This document shows positions 40,761-49,500 of a DNA stretch of 64,000 nucleotides, one piece after another. The position numbers and the translations under genes were made by a program. The stretch is from NCBI RefSeq assembly GCF_900460065.1, contig NZ_UAVD01000056.1, positions 62,001-126,000 of the forward strand. The letters run 5' to 3'. How positions within the stretch are numbered: position 1 is the stretch's first letter; every line of letters starts with the position of its first letter. This DNA is from Streptomyces griseus. Its GTDB lineage: Bacteria > Actinomycetota > Actinomycetes > Streptomycetales > Streptomycetaceae. The notes beneath the pieces were generated by a model. That model had not been told where the DNA came from, ran no database searches, and worked only from the letters and a program-made list of their open reading frames with translations.

Positions 40761-41252
40761 ATGCTTATTCAGACTCGGCCCTTCGACCACCCCGACGCCG
40801 TCAAACTCAACGACCAGGTGCAGCTCGAATACGCCGAGCGCTACGGCGACGAGGGCGATGTCACACCGCTCGACCCCTCGATGTTCCTCCCGCCGCGCGG
40901 CCTGTACCTGCTCGCCTACGACGAGCTGGACCGACCGGTGGCGACCGGCGGCTGGCGGACGCAGGACCGCAACGACCACGGCTACTGGGACGGCGACGCC
41001 GAGATCAAGCGGATGTTCGTGGTACCCGAGGGACGCGGCAGGGGCCTGGCCCGGCGGATGCTGGCCGCCCTGGAGGAGGACGCGCGCGCCGCGGGCCGGA
41101 TCCGGATGGTCCTGGAGACCGGCGACCAGCAGCCCGAGGCCGTCGCGCTGTACACGTCGAGCGGCTACACCGTCTGCGAGAAGTTCGGCCACTACCGGGA
41201 GTACGAGAGCAGCATCTGCATGGCCAAGCCGCTCCAGCGGCCCGGCACCTGA
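40761..41252 (+). CDS. GNAT-family N-acetyltransferase
   Basis: 163 residues from ATG 40761; ATG 40752 adds MFS. A -10-like TATACG at 40746-40751 places transcription at or close to ATG 40761, so this may be a leaderless message. Motif A is V-V-P-E-G-R-G-R-G-L-A-R-R preceded by E-I-K-R-M-F, and motif B is A-V-A-L-Y-T-S-S-G-Y. E-I-K-R-M-F-V-x-P is typical of the YjgM/PhnO-like branch. Substrate unknown. An 11-bp hairpin follows the stop. Confidence 0.88.
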   Translation: MLIQTRPFDHPDAVKLNDQVQLEYAERYGDEGDVTPLDPSMFLPPRGLYLLAYDELDRPVATGGWRTQDRNDHGYWDGDAEIKRMFVVPEGRGRGLARRMLAALEEDARAAGRIRMVLETGDQQPEAVALYTSSGYTVCEKFGHYREYESSICMAKPLQRPGT

Positions 41253-41253
41253 T

Positions 41254-41280
41254 CCGGCTCCCCGTCGCCCGGGGAGCCGG
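41254..41280. terminator. Hairpin between two convergent GNAT genes
   Basis: Arms 41254-41264 and 41270-41280, 11 bp with loop TCGCC, directly after the stop of the + strand gene and 22 bp before the end of the - strand gene. Confidence 0.85.
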
Positions 41281-41301
41281 CCCGCCCGGCCGGGCGGTGG
41301 C

Positions 41302-41775
41302 TCAGGAGCTCCCCCCGAGCACCAGGACCACGTGCTCGTCCTCCCCGTGCCGCACCGTGCCGGTCGCCACGAACCCGCACTTCTCCAGGAGCCGCACCGA
41401 GCCGGTGTTCCCGGCGGCCGGGTCCGCGTACAGCGGGCGGACCGTCTCCACCTCCAGGAACGCGGCCAGCGCCAGGGTGCCGATGCCCCGGCCCCAGTAC
41501 GCACGGCCCAGCCAGTAGCCCAGGTAGCGCCGCTCGCCCTCCCACCAGGCCACGATGTTCCCCGCGACGCTCTCCGTGGTGCCGTCGTCCACGACGACCG
41601 TCCGCACGAGGTTGGCGGGGTCCCCGAGCACCCTCGTCGTCCAGTGCGCCATGAACGCCTCCCGCTCACGGGGAGGGAAGCGCGATCTCCGCACCGCCTC
41701 GGGGTCGTGCTCGTATGCGAGGAAGACCTCCAGGTCCGCTGGTTCGACGTCCCTGAGCCGCACGCTGTTCTCCAT
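41302..41775 (-). CDS. RimJ-like GNAT acetyltransferase
   Basis: 157 residues from ATG 41775 (M-E-N-S-V-R-L-R-D-V); GTG 41793 would add six residues and neither has a clear ribosome site. The domain is of the RimJ/RimL type: Y-L-G-Y-W-L-G-R-A-Y-W-G-R-G-I-G for motif A and N-T-G-S-V-R-L-L-E-K-C-G-F for motif B. Early F-P-P-R-E-R-E-A-F-x-A-H-W is also usual. It may acetylate a protein N-terminus or a small amine. Confidence 0.88.
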   Translation of the reverse strand: MENSVRLRDVEPADLEVFLAYEHDPEAVRRSRFPPREREAFMAHWTTRVLGDPANLVRTVVVDDGTTESVAGNIVAWWEGERRYLGYWLGRAYWGRGIGTLALAAFLEVETVRPLYADPAAGNTGSVRLLEKCGFVATGTVRHGEDEHVVLVLGGSS

Positions 41776-41821
41776 GCCGACCGAGTCTGGCACCCGCCAC
41801 TGACAAGCGGCCGGTCACCGC

Positions 41822-43324
41822 TCAGCGCGGGGTGGCCAGCACCTGGGTCCAGTAGGGGCCGCGCGGGGAGTCGGCGATGCCCACCCCCACGTGGACGAAG
41901 TCGCAGTTGAGGAGGGCGCCGCGGTCGGGGTCGGCGCGCCACTCCTCGACGACCGCGGCCGGATCGCTCATGCCGGTCGCGATGGTCTCCCCGACCGCCG
42001 ACCAGTCGTAGCCCGCGGCCTCGACCCGGTCGCCCGCGCCCCGGCCCGACGAGTCGGTGTGGTCGAAGTAGTTCCGCGCGGCCATGTCGTCGGAGTGGCG
42101 CTGGGCCACCTCGGTCAGCCGGGGGTCGGTCTCCAGCTCCGGGCAGCCGTTCGCGGCGCGCAGCGTGTTGACCCGGGTGACCACGCCCGCTTCCGGGCGG
42201 GGGCGCGGTGCGGCGGTCCTGGGCGGCGCTGCGGGCGACGGGGCGGCGGCGGTGGGCGTCCGGGTCGCGGCGGTGCGGCTCGGCGTCGGCGTCGGCGAGG
42301 GCGGGGCCGTGGTGGGCGTGGGGCGCGGCTCCGCGGGAGCGGCGGCGGGCGGCGGGGGCGCGGGGCTGTGGGTGACGCCGCCACCGCGTGCCGCGGGCGG
42401 GGCGGGGGCGGAGGGCCAGATCAGCACGGCGAGGGCGGTCACGGCTGCCGCGCCGGCCATGAGCCCCGCCGCCTTCCCGGCCGAGAACGCGGCGGGGGCG
42501 GACGCGGCAGGGGCCGGGACGGACGCGGCGGCCGGGGCCGCCGACGAGGCGAGGGCCACCGCCGTCTGCTGCCCGCTGTCGTAGAGCGGCACCACGAGGG
42601 CAAGCCCGGAGAGCAGGCCCTCTGCCGGGACCAGCCCCGCGCTGCCGTCGGAGCAGGAGGCGCAGCCGCGTACGTGCCGGGCGATCCGCTTGCGCCACAG
42701 CGGCGTCGGCGTACCGTCCCAGTCGCCCAGCAGGTCCTCCAGGGCCGGGCAGCGGGGGTCGGACGCCAGGGCCCGGACGACCGTGCGGCCGATGTCGAGC
42801 TGGTTCTTCACCCGCTGGACGCGTACGGCGGCGTGCTGCGGGGAGAGCCCGAGCGCCTCGGCGAGCTCGGACCGGGTGAGGTCGCCGGTCGTCTCCAGCC
42901 ACCACAGGGACAGCACGTCGCGCTCGGAGTCGTCCAGCCAGCGGGTGGCCTCGGCCGTCTCGCGCCGCTGGCCGGAGAGTTCGAGGCGCAGGATCGTCAG
43001 GTCGACGAAGTCGGCGGCGGGGTCGGCCGGCTCCTCGGTGGCCTCCAGCGGGGCGGGGCGGTGGCCGAGTCCGGACCAGCGGGTGCGGACCTGGTTCATG
43101 GCGATGGCGACGAGCCAGGAGCGGAAGCGGGCCGGATCGCGCAGCGAGGGCAGTCCGGACAGCGCCCGGAGCATGGTCTCCTGCACCACGTCGTCCACGT
43201 CCGGATGGCCGTTGAGGGCGCGTCCGACGACGTTGTAGACCAGCGGGAGGTAGTGGGCGGCCAGCCGGTCCCCGGCGGCCCGGTCGCCGTTCCTCGCCGC
43301 GATGACCAGAGCGGTGGTGTCCAC
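41822..43324 (-). CDS. Membrane-tethered ECF-type sigma factor with anti-sigma-like zinc motif and exported CAP domain
   Basis: 500 residues from GTG 43324 (GTG 43333 is alternative). Sigma region 2 at about 10-80 (D-D-V-V-Q-E-T-M-L-R-A-L and F-R-S-W-L-V-A-I-A), region 4 at 127-180 (L-T-R-S-E-L-A-E-A-L-G-L-S-P-Q-H), then H-V-R-G-C-A-S-C with His217, Cys221 and Cys224, the H-x3-C-x2-C of anti-sigma zinc fingers. A hydrophobic helix at 286-303 is followed by a Pro/Thr/Ala linker (305-375) and a CAP/SCP domain (378-500) with R-H-S-D-D-M-A and Y-F-D-H-T-D. The CAP domain should lie outside the cell. Sensor, tether, anti-sigma-like element and sigma factor thus share one chain. Confidence 0.9.
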   Translation of the reverse strand: MDTTALVIAARNGDRAAGDRLAAHYLPLVYNVVGRALNGHPDVDDVVQETMLRALSGLPSLRDPARFRSWLVAIAMNQVRTRWSGLGHRPAPLEATEEPADPAADFVDLTILRLELSGQRRETAEATRWLDDSERDVLSLWWLETTGDLTRSELAEALGLSPQHAAVRVQRVKNQLDIGRTVVRALASDPRCPALEDLLGDWDGTPTPLWRKRIARHVRGCASCSDGSAGLVPAEGLLSGLALVVPLYDSGQQTAVALASSAAPAAASVPAPAASAPAAFSAGKAAGLMAGAAAVTALAVLIWPSAPAPPAARGGGVTHSPAPPPPAAAPAEPRPTPTTAPPSPTPTPSRTAATRTPTAAAPSPAAPPRTAAPRPRPEAGVVTRVNTLRAANGCPELETDPRLTEVAQRHSDDMAARNYFDHTDSSGRGAGDRVEAAGYDWSAVGETIATGMSDPAAVVEEWRADPDRGALLNCDFVHVGVGIADSPRGPYWTQVLATPR

Positions 43325-43472
43325 GCCGTTCACGCCCTTCGTTCGGTTCGCCACCGGAATGTGGGACAGGTCACCCCCGAGGGTTTTGTTATCCGTCCCG
43401 CGTCCGGTGGTCCACCAGTATGCGGGGGCCCGTAGGCCGTCCCGCCGAGAGAGTGCCGGGAACGGGAGGGAC

Positions 43473-44576
43473 ATGTCGAGCGATACGGACACCGACGTCA
43501 CGCCGGCGGAGGCCGCGGGCGGCGGAACGGGCGACGCCACCGGTCCGGACACCGCCGGAGCGCGGGCCACCGGAGCGCCGGGCACCGAGGCACACGCCAC
43601 CGCGGCGCGGACGGGCGAGGCCATCACCACGTCGGCCCTGCACGCGGCAGCGACCGGCGCCGAGACCTTCCCCGGGGCCTTGCGGGAGGCGCTGAACCGG
43701 CGCGGGCTGTCCCTGGAGCGGGTGAGCGAACGGCTCCGGGTGCGCGGCATCACCATCAGCCAGGCCACCCTCAGCAGTTGGCAGCGGGGCCGCAGCCAGC
43801 CCGAACGGGCCCGGTCCCTGCGCGCGGTGGACGTGCTGGAGGAGATCCTGGAGCTGCCCGCCGGAGCCCTGCGCTCCCTGCTCGGACCGCGCCGTCCGCG
43901 CGGACGGATCACCCCGCCCGGCGCGGAGGGGGCGGCGCTCCAGATCCTCGGGGAGGACTCCGTGGTCGAGAAGGCGCTCGGCGCGCGCTTCCGCCACTTC
44001 AACCAGGAGACGAGCTCCCTGATGGTCCACGACATCGTGCGGATGGGAGAGAGCGGCACCCTGAGCGCGATCTCCACCACGAACGTGCTGCGGGCCAGCC
44101 GGGCGGGGGCCGACCGGGCGATCTTCGTGCTCAGCTTCGACGACGAGGCGGCCGAGCCGGTCGACATCCGGGTCAGCTGCGGACGCCTCGCCGAGGCCAC
44201 GTACCTGAAGGGGCTCAAATCCCTGGTGCTGGAGATCCACTTCGGCCGGGAGCTGGCCAAACTGGACACCACGGTGGTGAGTTACGCGGTCGAGGTGAGC
44301 CCGTCCGAGACCCCTGCCACCCACTACGAGCGCTGGTCGCGGACCAATCTCCACGAGTACCTCCAGCAGGTCTTCTTCCATCCCGGGGCCCTGCCGTCGG
44401 ACTGCCACCGCTACGTCCGCGAGAAGGTCGGCGCACCGCCCCGCGCCCGGCGGCGCATCCCGCTGAGCGAATCGCACGACGTCCATGTCCTCACCTCCCG
44501 GTGCAAGCCCGGCGTCCACGGGGTCGCGTGGGACTACGGGACGGGAACAAGTGGAACGGGAGACCGCCCAGGATGA
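43473..44576 (+). CDS. XRE-type helix-turn-helix protein of unknown function
   Basis: 367 residues from ATG 43473 (ribosome site GGGAGGG). The first 60 residues are Ala/Thr/Gly-rich and disordered. A helix-turn-helix of the XRE type spans about 66-130 (L-S-L-E-R-V-S-E-R-L-R-V-R-G-I-T-I-S-Q-A-T-L-S-S-W-Q-R-G). The remaining 230 residues form an alpha/beta domain with R-F-R-H-F-N-Q-E-T and W-S-R-T-N-L-H-E-Y that I do not recognise. It is divergent to the tethered sigma factor with 148 bp between starts, and a regulatory link is likely but not shown. Confidence 0.78.
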   Translation: MSSDTDTDVTPAEAAGGGTGDATGPDTAGARATGAPGTEAHATAARTGEAITTSALHAAATGAETFPGALREALNRRGLSLERVSERLRVRGITISQATLSSWQRGRSQPERARSLRAVDVLEEILELPAGALRSLLGPRRPRGRITPPGAEGAALQILGEDSVVEKALGARFRHFNQETSSLMVHDIVRMGESGTLSAISTTNVLRASRAGADRAIFVLSFDDEAAEPVDIRVSCGRLAEATYLKGLKSLVLEIHFGRELAKLDTTVVSYAVEVSPSETPATHYERWSRTNLHEYLQQVFFHPGALPSDCHRYVREKVGAPPRARRRIPLSESHDVHVLTSRCKPGVHGVAWDYGTGTSGTGDRPG

Positions 44577-44637
44577 GTGGACGGCCTCCCGCGTCTGGGG
44601 GGGGTGGCCTTCGGCCGGTCGTGGAGCCGTGGTGCGG

Positions 44638-45858
44638 TTACTTGGTGTTGAGCGTCAGCCCGTAGTACGCGAGGGCGTCGTCGAGCGGCTGGAAGTAGGA
44701 GGAGCCGGGCGAGTTGACCTGGCCGTTGCAGCGCTGGTTGGTGGGACCGCCGGACGTCATCCCCTGGGCCTGGTCGCCGGAGATGTACGCGCCGCCGCTG
44801 TCCCCTCCCTGGGTGCAGACGCTGGAGCTGGCCAGACCGGTCACGACGGTGTCCGGGCCGCCGTTCTGGTCGGTGTAGGTGACGCTGACGTTGTACGAGC
44901 CGACCTTGCCGCAGGTCCACTGGGTGGTCTGACCGGACTTGCAGAGCGCCGCGCCCGAGGGGGCCCGCTTGCTGCCCTTGACCGGGACGGTGCCGGCCCG
45001 GCCGTACGTGGTGACGTCGAGGCCGATCGAGTTGCCGGCGTCGACGGTGGCGATGCCCATGTCGACGCTGCGGGTGCCCAGCGCGAAGCGGGTGTGGGTG
45101 CCCTTGGCGAACCGGGTGCCGTTGTAGGCCAGCGCCGGCAGGTCCTCGATGCAGTGCCCGGCGGTCACGAGCACCTGCTTGCCGTTGCGGTCCTTGGCAC
45201 CGTAACCGACGGAGCACAGGTAGCCGTTGAAGGTCATCCGGCTGCCGGGCGGAACGACGGCCTGGGTCTCCAGCTTCTCCTGGCCCTTCACGACGCGCAC
45301 GGCGTCGCCGTTGCTCCGCGCCGCCTCGAGGAAGCTGCGGGTCGCGGCGTCGGAGTCGCCGTTGACCTCGACGGTCACGGTGTCCGACGCGAGGTCGACG
45401 GACCAGGCGGAGACCCCGGCCGGGGCGCTCTTGAGCGCCTTGGCGTCGAGCCGCGCCTTGATCCGGTCGAGCTCGCTCTCGCCCCGCTCGGGCACCCGGG
45501 CCTTGAGCCCCGCGGCCCGGACGTCCTCGGCCGCTTTGGCGTCGGCGGCGTTGACGACCAGCGAACCGTCCTCGGCGAAGAAGGCCCCGAGCGTGTCGAC
45601 CCGGTCCTTCCGCAGCTCCGCGAACCGGCCCTGCTGGTCGGCCTCGCGGTCCAGCCGCGCCACGGCGGCCTTCTCGCTGACACCCAGGGTCGTGGCGAGC
45701 GCCTTGACCATCTCCGGCTGGTAGGCCGGAGCCGCCGCGGGCGCCGAGGGCTCCTCCGTCGTACCGGCGTAGGCCCCTGTGGCGACTCCGGCCGACAGAA
45801 GGGCGCCGATCGAGGCGGCCACGATGTATCTGCGCGCGTTCTTCTTTCCGTGCTTCAC
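44638..45858 (-). CDS. Secreted trypsin-like protease with alpha-lytic prodomain (streptogrisin type)
   Basis: 406 residues. Signal peptide 1-31 (basic start, hydrophobic core, A-Y-A end), an alpha-lytic-protease prodomain at about 45-195 as folding chaperone, and the S1E protease domain from about 200. Catalytic residues: His235 (T-A-G-H-C), Asp266 (S-V-D-M-G-I-A) and Ser354 (G-G-D-S-G-G). Cys215-236 and 348-377 are in place for the usual disulfides. GTG 45858 follows GGAAGGAATCGC. A secreted endopeptidase for growth or development. Confidence 0.94.
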   Translation of the reverse strand: MKHGKKNARRYIVAASIGALLSAGVATGAYAGTTEEPSAPAAAPAYQPEMVKALATTLGVSEKAAVARLDREADQQGRFAELRKDRVDTLGAFFAEDGSLVVNAADAKAAEDVRAAGLKARVPERGESELDRIKARLDAKALKSAPAGVSAWSVDLASDTVTVEVNGDSDAATRSFLEAARSNGDAVRVVKGQEKLETQAVVPPGSRMTFNGYLCSVGYGAKDRNGKQVLVTAGHCIEDLPALAYNGTRFAKGTHTRFALGTRSVDMGIATVDAGNSIGLDVTTYGRAGTVPVKGSKRAPSGAALCKSGQTTQWTCGKVGSYNVSVTYTDQNGGPDTVVTGLASSSVCTQGGDSGGAYISGDQAQGMTSGGPTNQRCNGQVNSPGSSYFQPLDDALAYYGLTLNTK

Positions 45859-46039
45859 GCGATTCCTTCCGCTACGCAGGCGAGCGTCCAGACAATGGGG
45901 GGGGTGGCCACACCGCGCCTGGGGAAGCACGATGTGTTCCATGGACACTGCCCGGCGGCGATGACATGTTCCTGTCGCCGCGCCTCGAACTCTGGCCCAG
46001 CCGGAACTGCCGCGACAAGAAGCGGCGGTGGTGCTCTTT

Positions 46040-46066
46040 TCTACAGAACTGGCCGAGAACTGTAGA
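46040..46066. promoter_or_regulatory. Inverted repeat in the promoter region of the STAND locus
   Basis: TCTACAG (46040-46046) and CTGTAGA (46060-46066), 7-bp arms 13 bp apart, 121 bp upstream of GTG 46187. The divergent gap 45859-46186 (328 bp) otherwise has no gene and no strong promoter I can name. Candidate operator. Confidence 0.5.
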
Positions 46067-46186
46067 GAGATCGACGGAAAGCCCAGGTGCAGACCTTTGC
46101 GCGGGGAAAACGCGACCGCGCTGAATCCGGTTCGAACAGCCGTGACCAGCAGTACAGTTGCCATTCGAATGACGGGGGACTTCACC

Positions 46187-46537
46187 GTGAACAGTGGCCG
46201 TCGAGCCGTACTGATGTGGACGGGCCTGGGCGTCGCCGTCCTCGCCGGAGTGCTGTCCTTCCTCAGCTGGGACCGGGCCGACCAAGTGGCCGGAGTGGTC
46301 TCCGCCGTGGTGGGCGTGGCGGCCCTGGGAGCCGGCGTGTACGCGGCGGTCGGCCCGCCCCGGGGCCCCGACGTGCGGGTCTCGGCGACCGGAAGGGCCA
46401 CGTCCCGGGGCGGCGACGCCAACACCGGCTTCGTCGCTCCGGCCTCCACCGCCCCGCCCGGCTCGGTGTCCGTCGACGGCACGGGCGACGCGGAGGCCGA
46501 CGGGGGCAGCGCGAACACCGGCTTCCGGCAGGGGTAG
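46187..46537 (+). CDS. Small two-helix membrane protein with duplicated G-T-G-D/N-T-G module
   Basis: 116 residues from GTG 46187, chosen because GGGGGA lies 7 bp upstream; ATG 46169 (in frame, no ribosome site) would add six residues. Helices at about 7-28 and 33-56 with a short charged turn (W-D-R-A-D-Q), so both ends face the same side. The tail (57-116) holds two copies of a module: residues 63-82 (V-R-V-S-A-T-G-R-A-T-S-R-G-G-D-A-N-T-G-F) and 94-113 (same pattern with V-S-V-D-G-T-G-D-A start). A third copy begins the next protein. The gap to that gene is 7 bp, so they form an operon. Function unknown; a membrane anchor or effector is inferred. Confidence 0.82.
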   Translation: MNSGRRAVLMWTGLGVAVLAGVLSFLSWDRADQVAGVVSAVVGVAALGAGVYAAVGPPRGPDVRVSATGRATSRGGDANTGFVAPASTAPPGSVSVDGTGDAEADGGSANTGFRQG

Positions 46538-46544
46538 GCGCGCG

Positions 46545-49500
46545 GTGGCCGATGCCAGGATCGGAGTGAAGGGGACGGGCGACGCGTCGGCGGAGGGCGG
46601 CGTGGTGTTCGTGAACACCGGCGCGGTCACGGGCCCCGTGAACCTGCACGCCCCCCGCACCGCCGTGTCGGGTTATCTGCTCCAGGTCGAAAGGATGGCC
46701 GCGGCCGACTTCCGAGGACGTGAGGCCGAGCTTTCGGCACTGGCGGCTTTCGGTACGGAGGCGCGCCCCCCAGGCGGTTCCGGGAAGGATTACTGGCGCT
46801 GGCTGGCCCCCGCGTGGGCCGGAAAGTCCGCCCTGCTCGCGGAGTTCGTCCTGCATCCGCCGGCCGGAATCGACGTCGTCGCGTTCTTCATCACCTCCCG
46901 CATGGCGGGCCAGAACGACGCCGCCGCCTTCTGCGAAGTCGTCCAGCGACAGTTGTACGCCCTCCTGCGGGAGGAGGAGCCGCTGAGCACTCCGCACACC
47001 CGCGACGAACAGCTGCGGCTCGCTCTGGACCGCGCGGCCGAGCGCTCCGCCGCGGAGGGCCGGCGGCTCGTACTCGTGGTGGACGGGCTGGACGAGGACC
47101 ACGGCGTCACCGCCGGGCCGGACTGCCACAGCATCGCCGCGCTGCTGCCGCGGACGCCTCCGCACGGGATGCGGATCATCGTGGCCGGACGGCCCCACCC
47201 GCCCGTTCCGGACGATGTGCCCGGCGACCACCCGCTGTGGACCACGGAGATAGACCACTGGCTGGAGCCCTCCCCCCACGCCCAGGCCACCCGCCGGGAC
47301 GCCGAGCAGGACCTGCTGCGGCTCCTCGACGGCGGCGGGCTGGGGCGGGAGCTGGTCAGCCTGACGGTGGCGGCGGGCGGCGGCCTCAGCGCCCACGACA
47401 TCGCGGAACTGACCGGCAGCCGCCCCCGCCGGGTGGAACGCGAACTGTCCGCCGCCAGCGGCCGCAGCTTCCGCCGCCGCGCCGCGCACTGGACGCCCGG
47501 CGGGCCGGACGTCTACCTGCTGGCCCACGAGGAGATCCAGCGCGGTGCGGCGGACCTGGCCACGGACGCCGAACTGGCCGACGGCCGCACCCGCCTGCAC
47601 CGGTGGGCACAGACGTACCGGAGCGCGGGCTGGCCCCCCGCGACGCCCGCCTACCTGCTGCGCGGCTACGCACAGCTCCTGCGGGAACTGGGAGACACCG
47701 GCCGCCTGGTGGAGCTGGTCTGCGACACCGCACGGCACGAGCGGCTGTGGCAGGTCACCGGGGCGGACCTGGACGCGCTGAGCGAACTGTCGTCATCGCT
47801 GGACCAGTTGGCGGCCCACGGCAGGCAGAGCGGCGACCCGGACGTCCCGGCCGCACTGCGCCTGGCCGCCGCCCGCGACGGGCTGCACGAACGGGCCCGC
47901 GCCCTGCCGCCCGGTCTCATCGGCCTGTGGGCCCGGCTCGGGCACACCGACCGGGCCGTCAGCATGGCGGAGTCGCAGCGGGGGTGGTCCCTCCGGTCGC
48001 TGTCCCTCACGGCCGTCGCGACGTCGCTCGCGGCCACCGGCCACGGAGAGCGGGCGGCCGTCCTGGCCGACGACGCGGAGACCCCCGAGCTCCGGGACGA
48101 CTTCCTGTGGGCGATCGCGACGGGACTGGCGGAGGCCGGCCGGTACGCCGAGGCGGTGCGCACGGCCTCCCGGGTCACGGACACGGAAACGAGAGCCGAG
48201 ACGCTCGTGGCGATCCTCAAGGCGGTGGCGGAGGCGCGGGCGCGGTCGGGACCGGTGGACCCCGATGTCGTCGCCTCCCTCCCGGACGCGGCCATGCGGG
48301 CCGTGCGGAGGGTGCCCGACACCGTCGTACCGGTCGAGCTGCTCGCCGATCTCGCCCACGCGTACGCGCTGCTCGGCGACGACCGCGGGGCCCGGGAGGC
48401 GGCCGGCCTCGCCTTCGCCGCCGGTCCGGACGACCACGGGTGGCTGCGGGCCCTGTACCTCGGCCGCCTCGCCGTGAAGCTGGCCGGGGCGCCGGGTCTG
48501 CGGGAGCGCGCGACCGAGGCCGCCCTGGAGTCGGTGAGCACGGTGGCGTCCGTGGACGACCTCCGGGAACGTGACGCGGCGCTACCCGAGATCGCCGCCG
48601 GGCTGGCGGCGGTCGGCCGTCACGAACAGGCGGCGGCCCTGGTCGACCTGCTCCGCCCCCTCCCGAGCGCCTTCTCCAACGGGCTGCTGTCCATCGCGAC
48701 GGCGATCGCGGAATCCGGTGACCCGGACAAGGCACTGGAGTGGGCCGACCGCATCACCGAACCGGCCGACCGGTGCGAGGCCTTCACCGCGATCGGCAGG
48801 TGGTCGGTGACGTCCGCCGACCCCCTGCGAACGCGGGGGATGGCCCAGCGGATTCTCGACGAGCTCGACGGGCTGTCCGACGGGGGCACGCAGGTGAACC
48901 AGCTCATCGCCATGGCGGACTTCCTGAGCCGGGCGGGCCAGGACGAACCCGCCAGGGCCGCCGTCGTGGCGGCGACCGATGCCGCCCGGGGCGGCTCCGC
49001 CGCTCGCGGCCACGTGGTCACCCAGGTGGCCGTCGCGTCGGCACTGGCCGCGGCAGGGGCCGAGGACGACGCGCACCGCCTCATCGACCTGGCCACGCGG
49101 ACGGCCGAAGCCGAGGAACCGGGACAGCTCCGCCTCACCTACCTGCTGACGGTGGCCGAGGGCCTGCACGCCATGGGATGCGACGACCGGAGGGACGGGC
49201 TGCTCTCCGCGCTGCTCGACGAGAACCGACAGGACGCGCACAACCCGGAGCACACCGTCTCCCTGCAGCGCATCGCGGAGACGTTCGGTGCGACCGGCAG
49301 TCCGGACCGGGCCGGGGAGCTGGCGCGCGAACTCCTGGACCGGGCGGCCAACGCGGCCAGCCCGTCCCTGAGAAGCTGGATCCGCTATCGCGCCGCGAAC
49401 GCGTTCCTCGCGGCGGAGGACATCGACGCGGCCCTGGCGCTCACCGCGGCGCTGCCGGAGGGCGAGGAGTCCTCCTTCCTGTCCGGCGTCGTCCAGAAAC

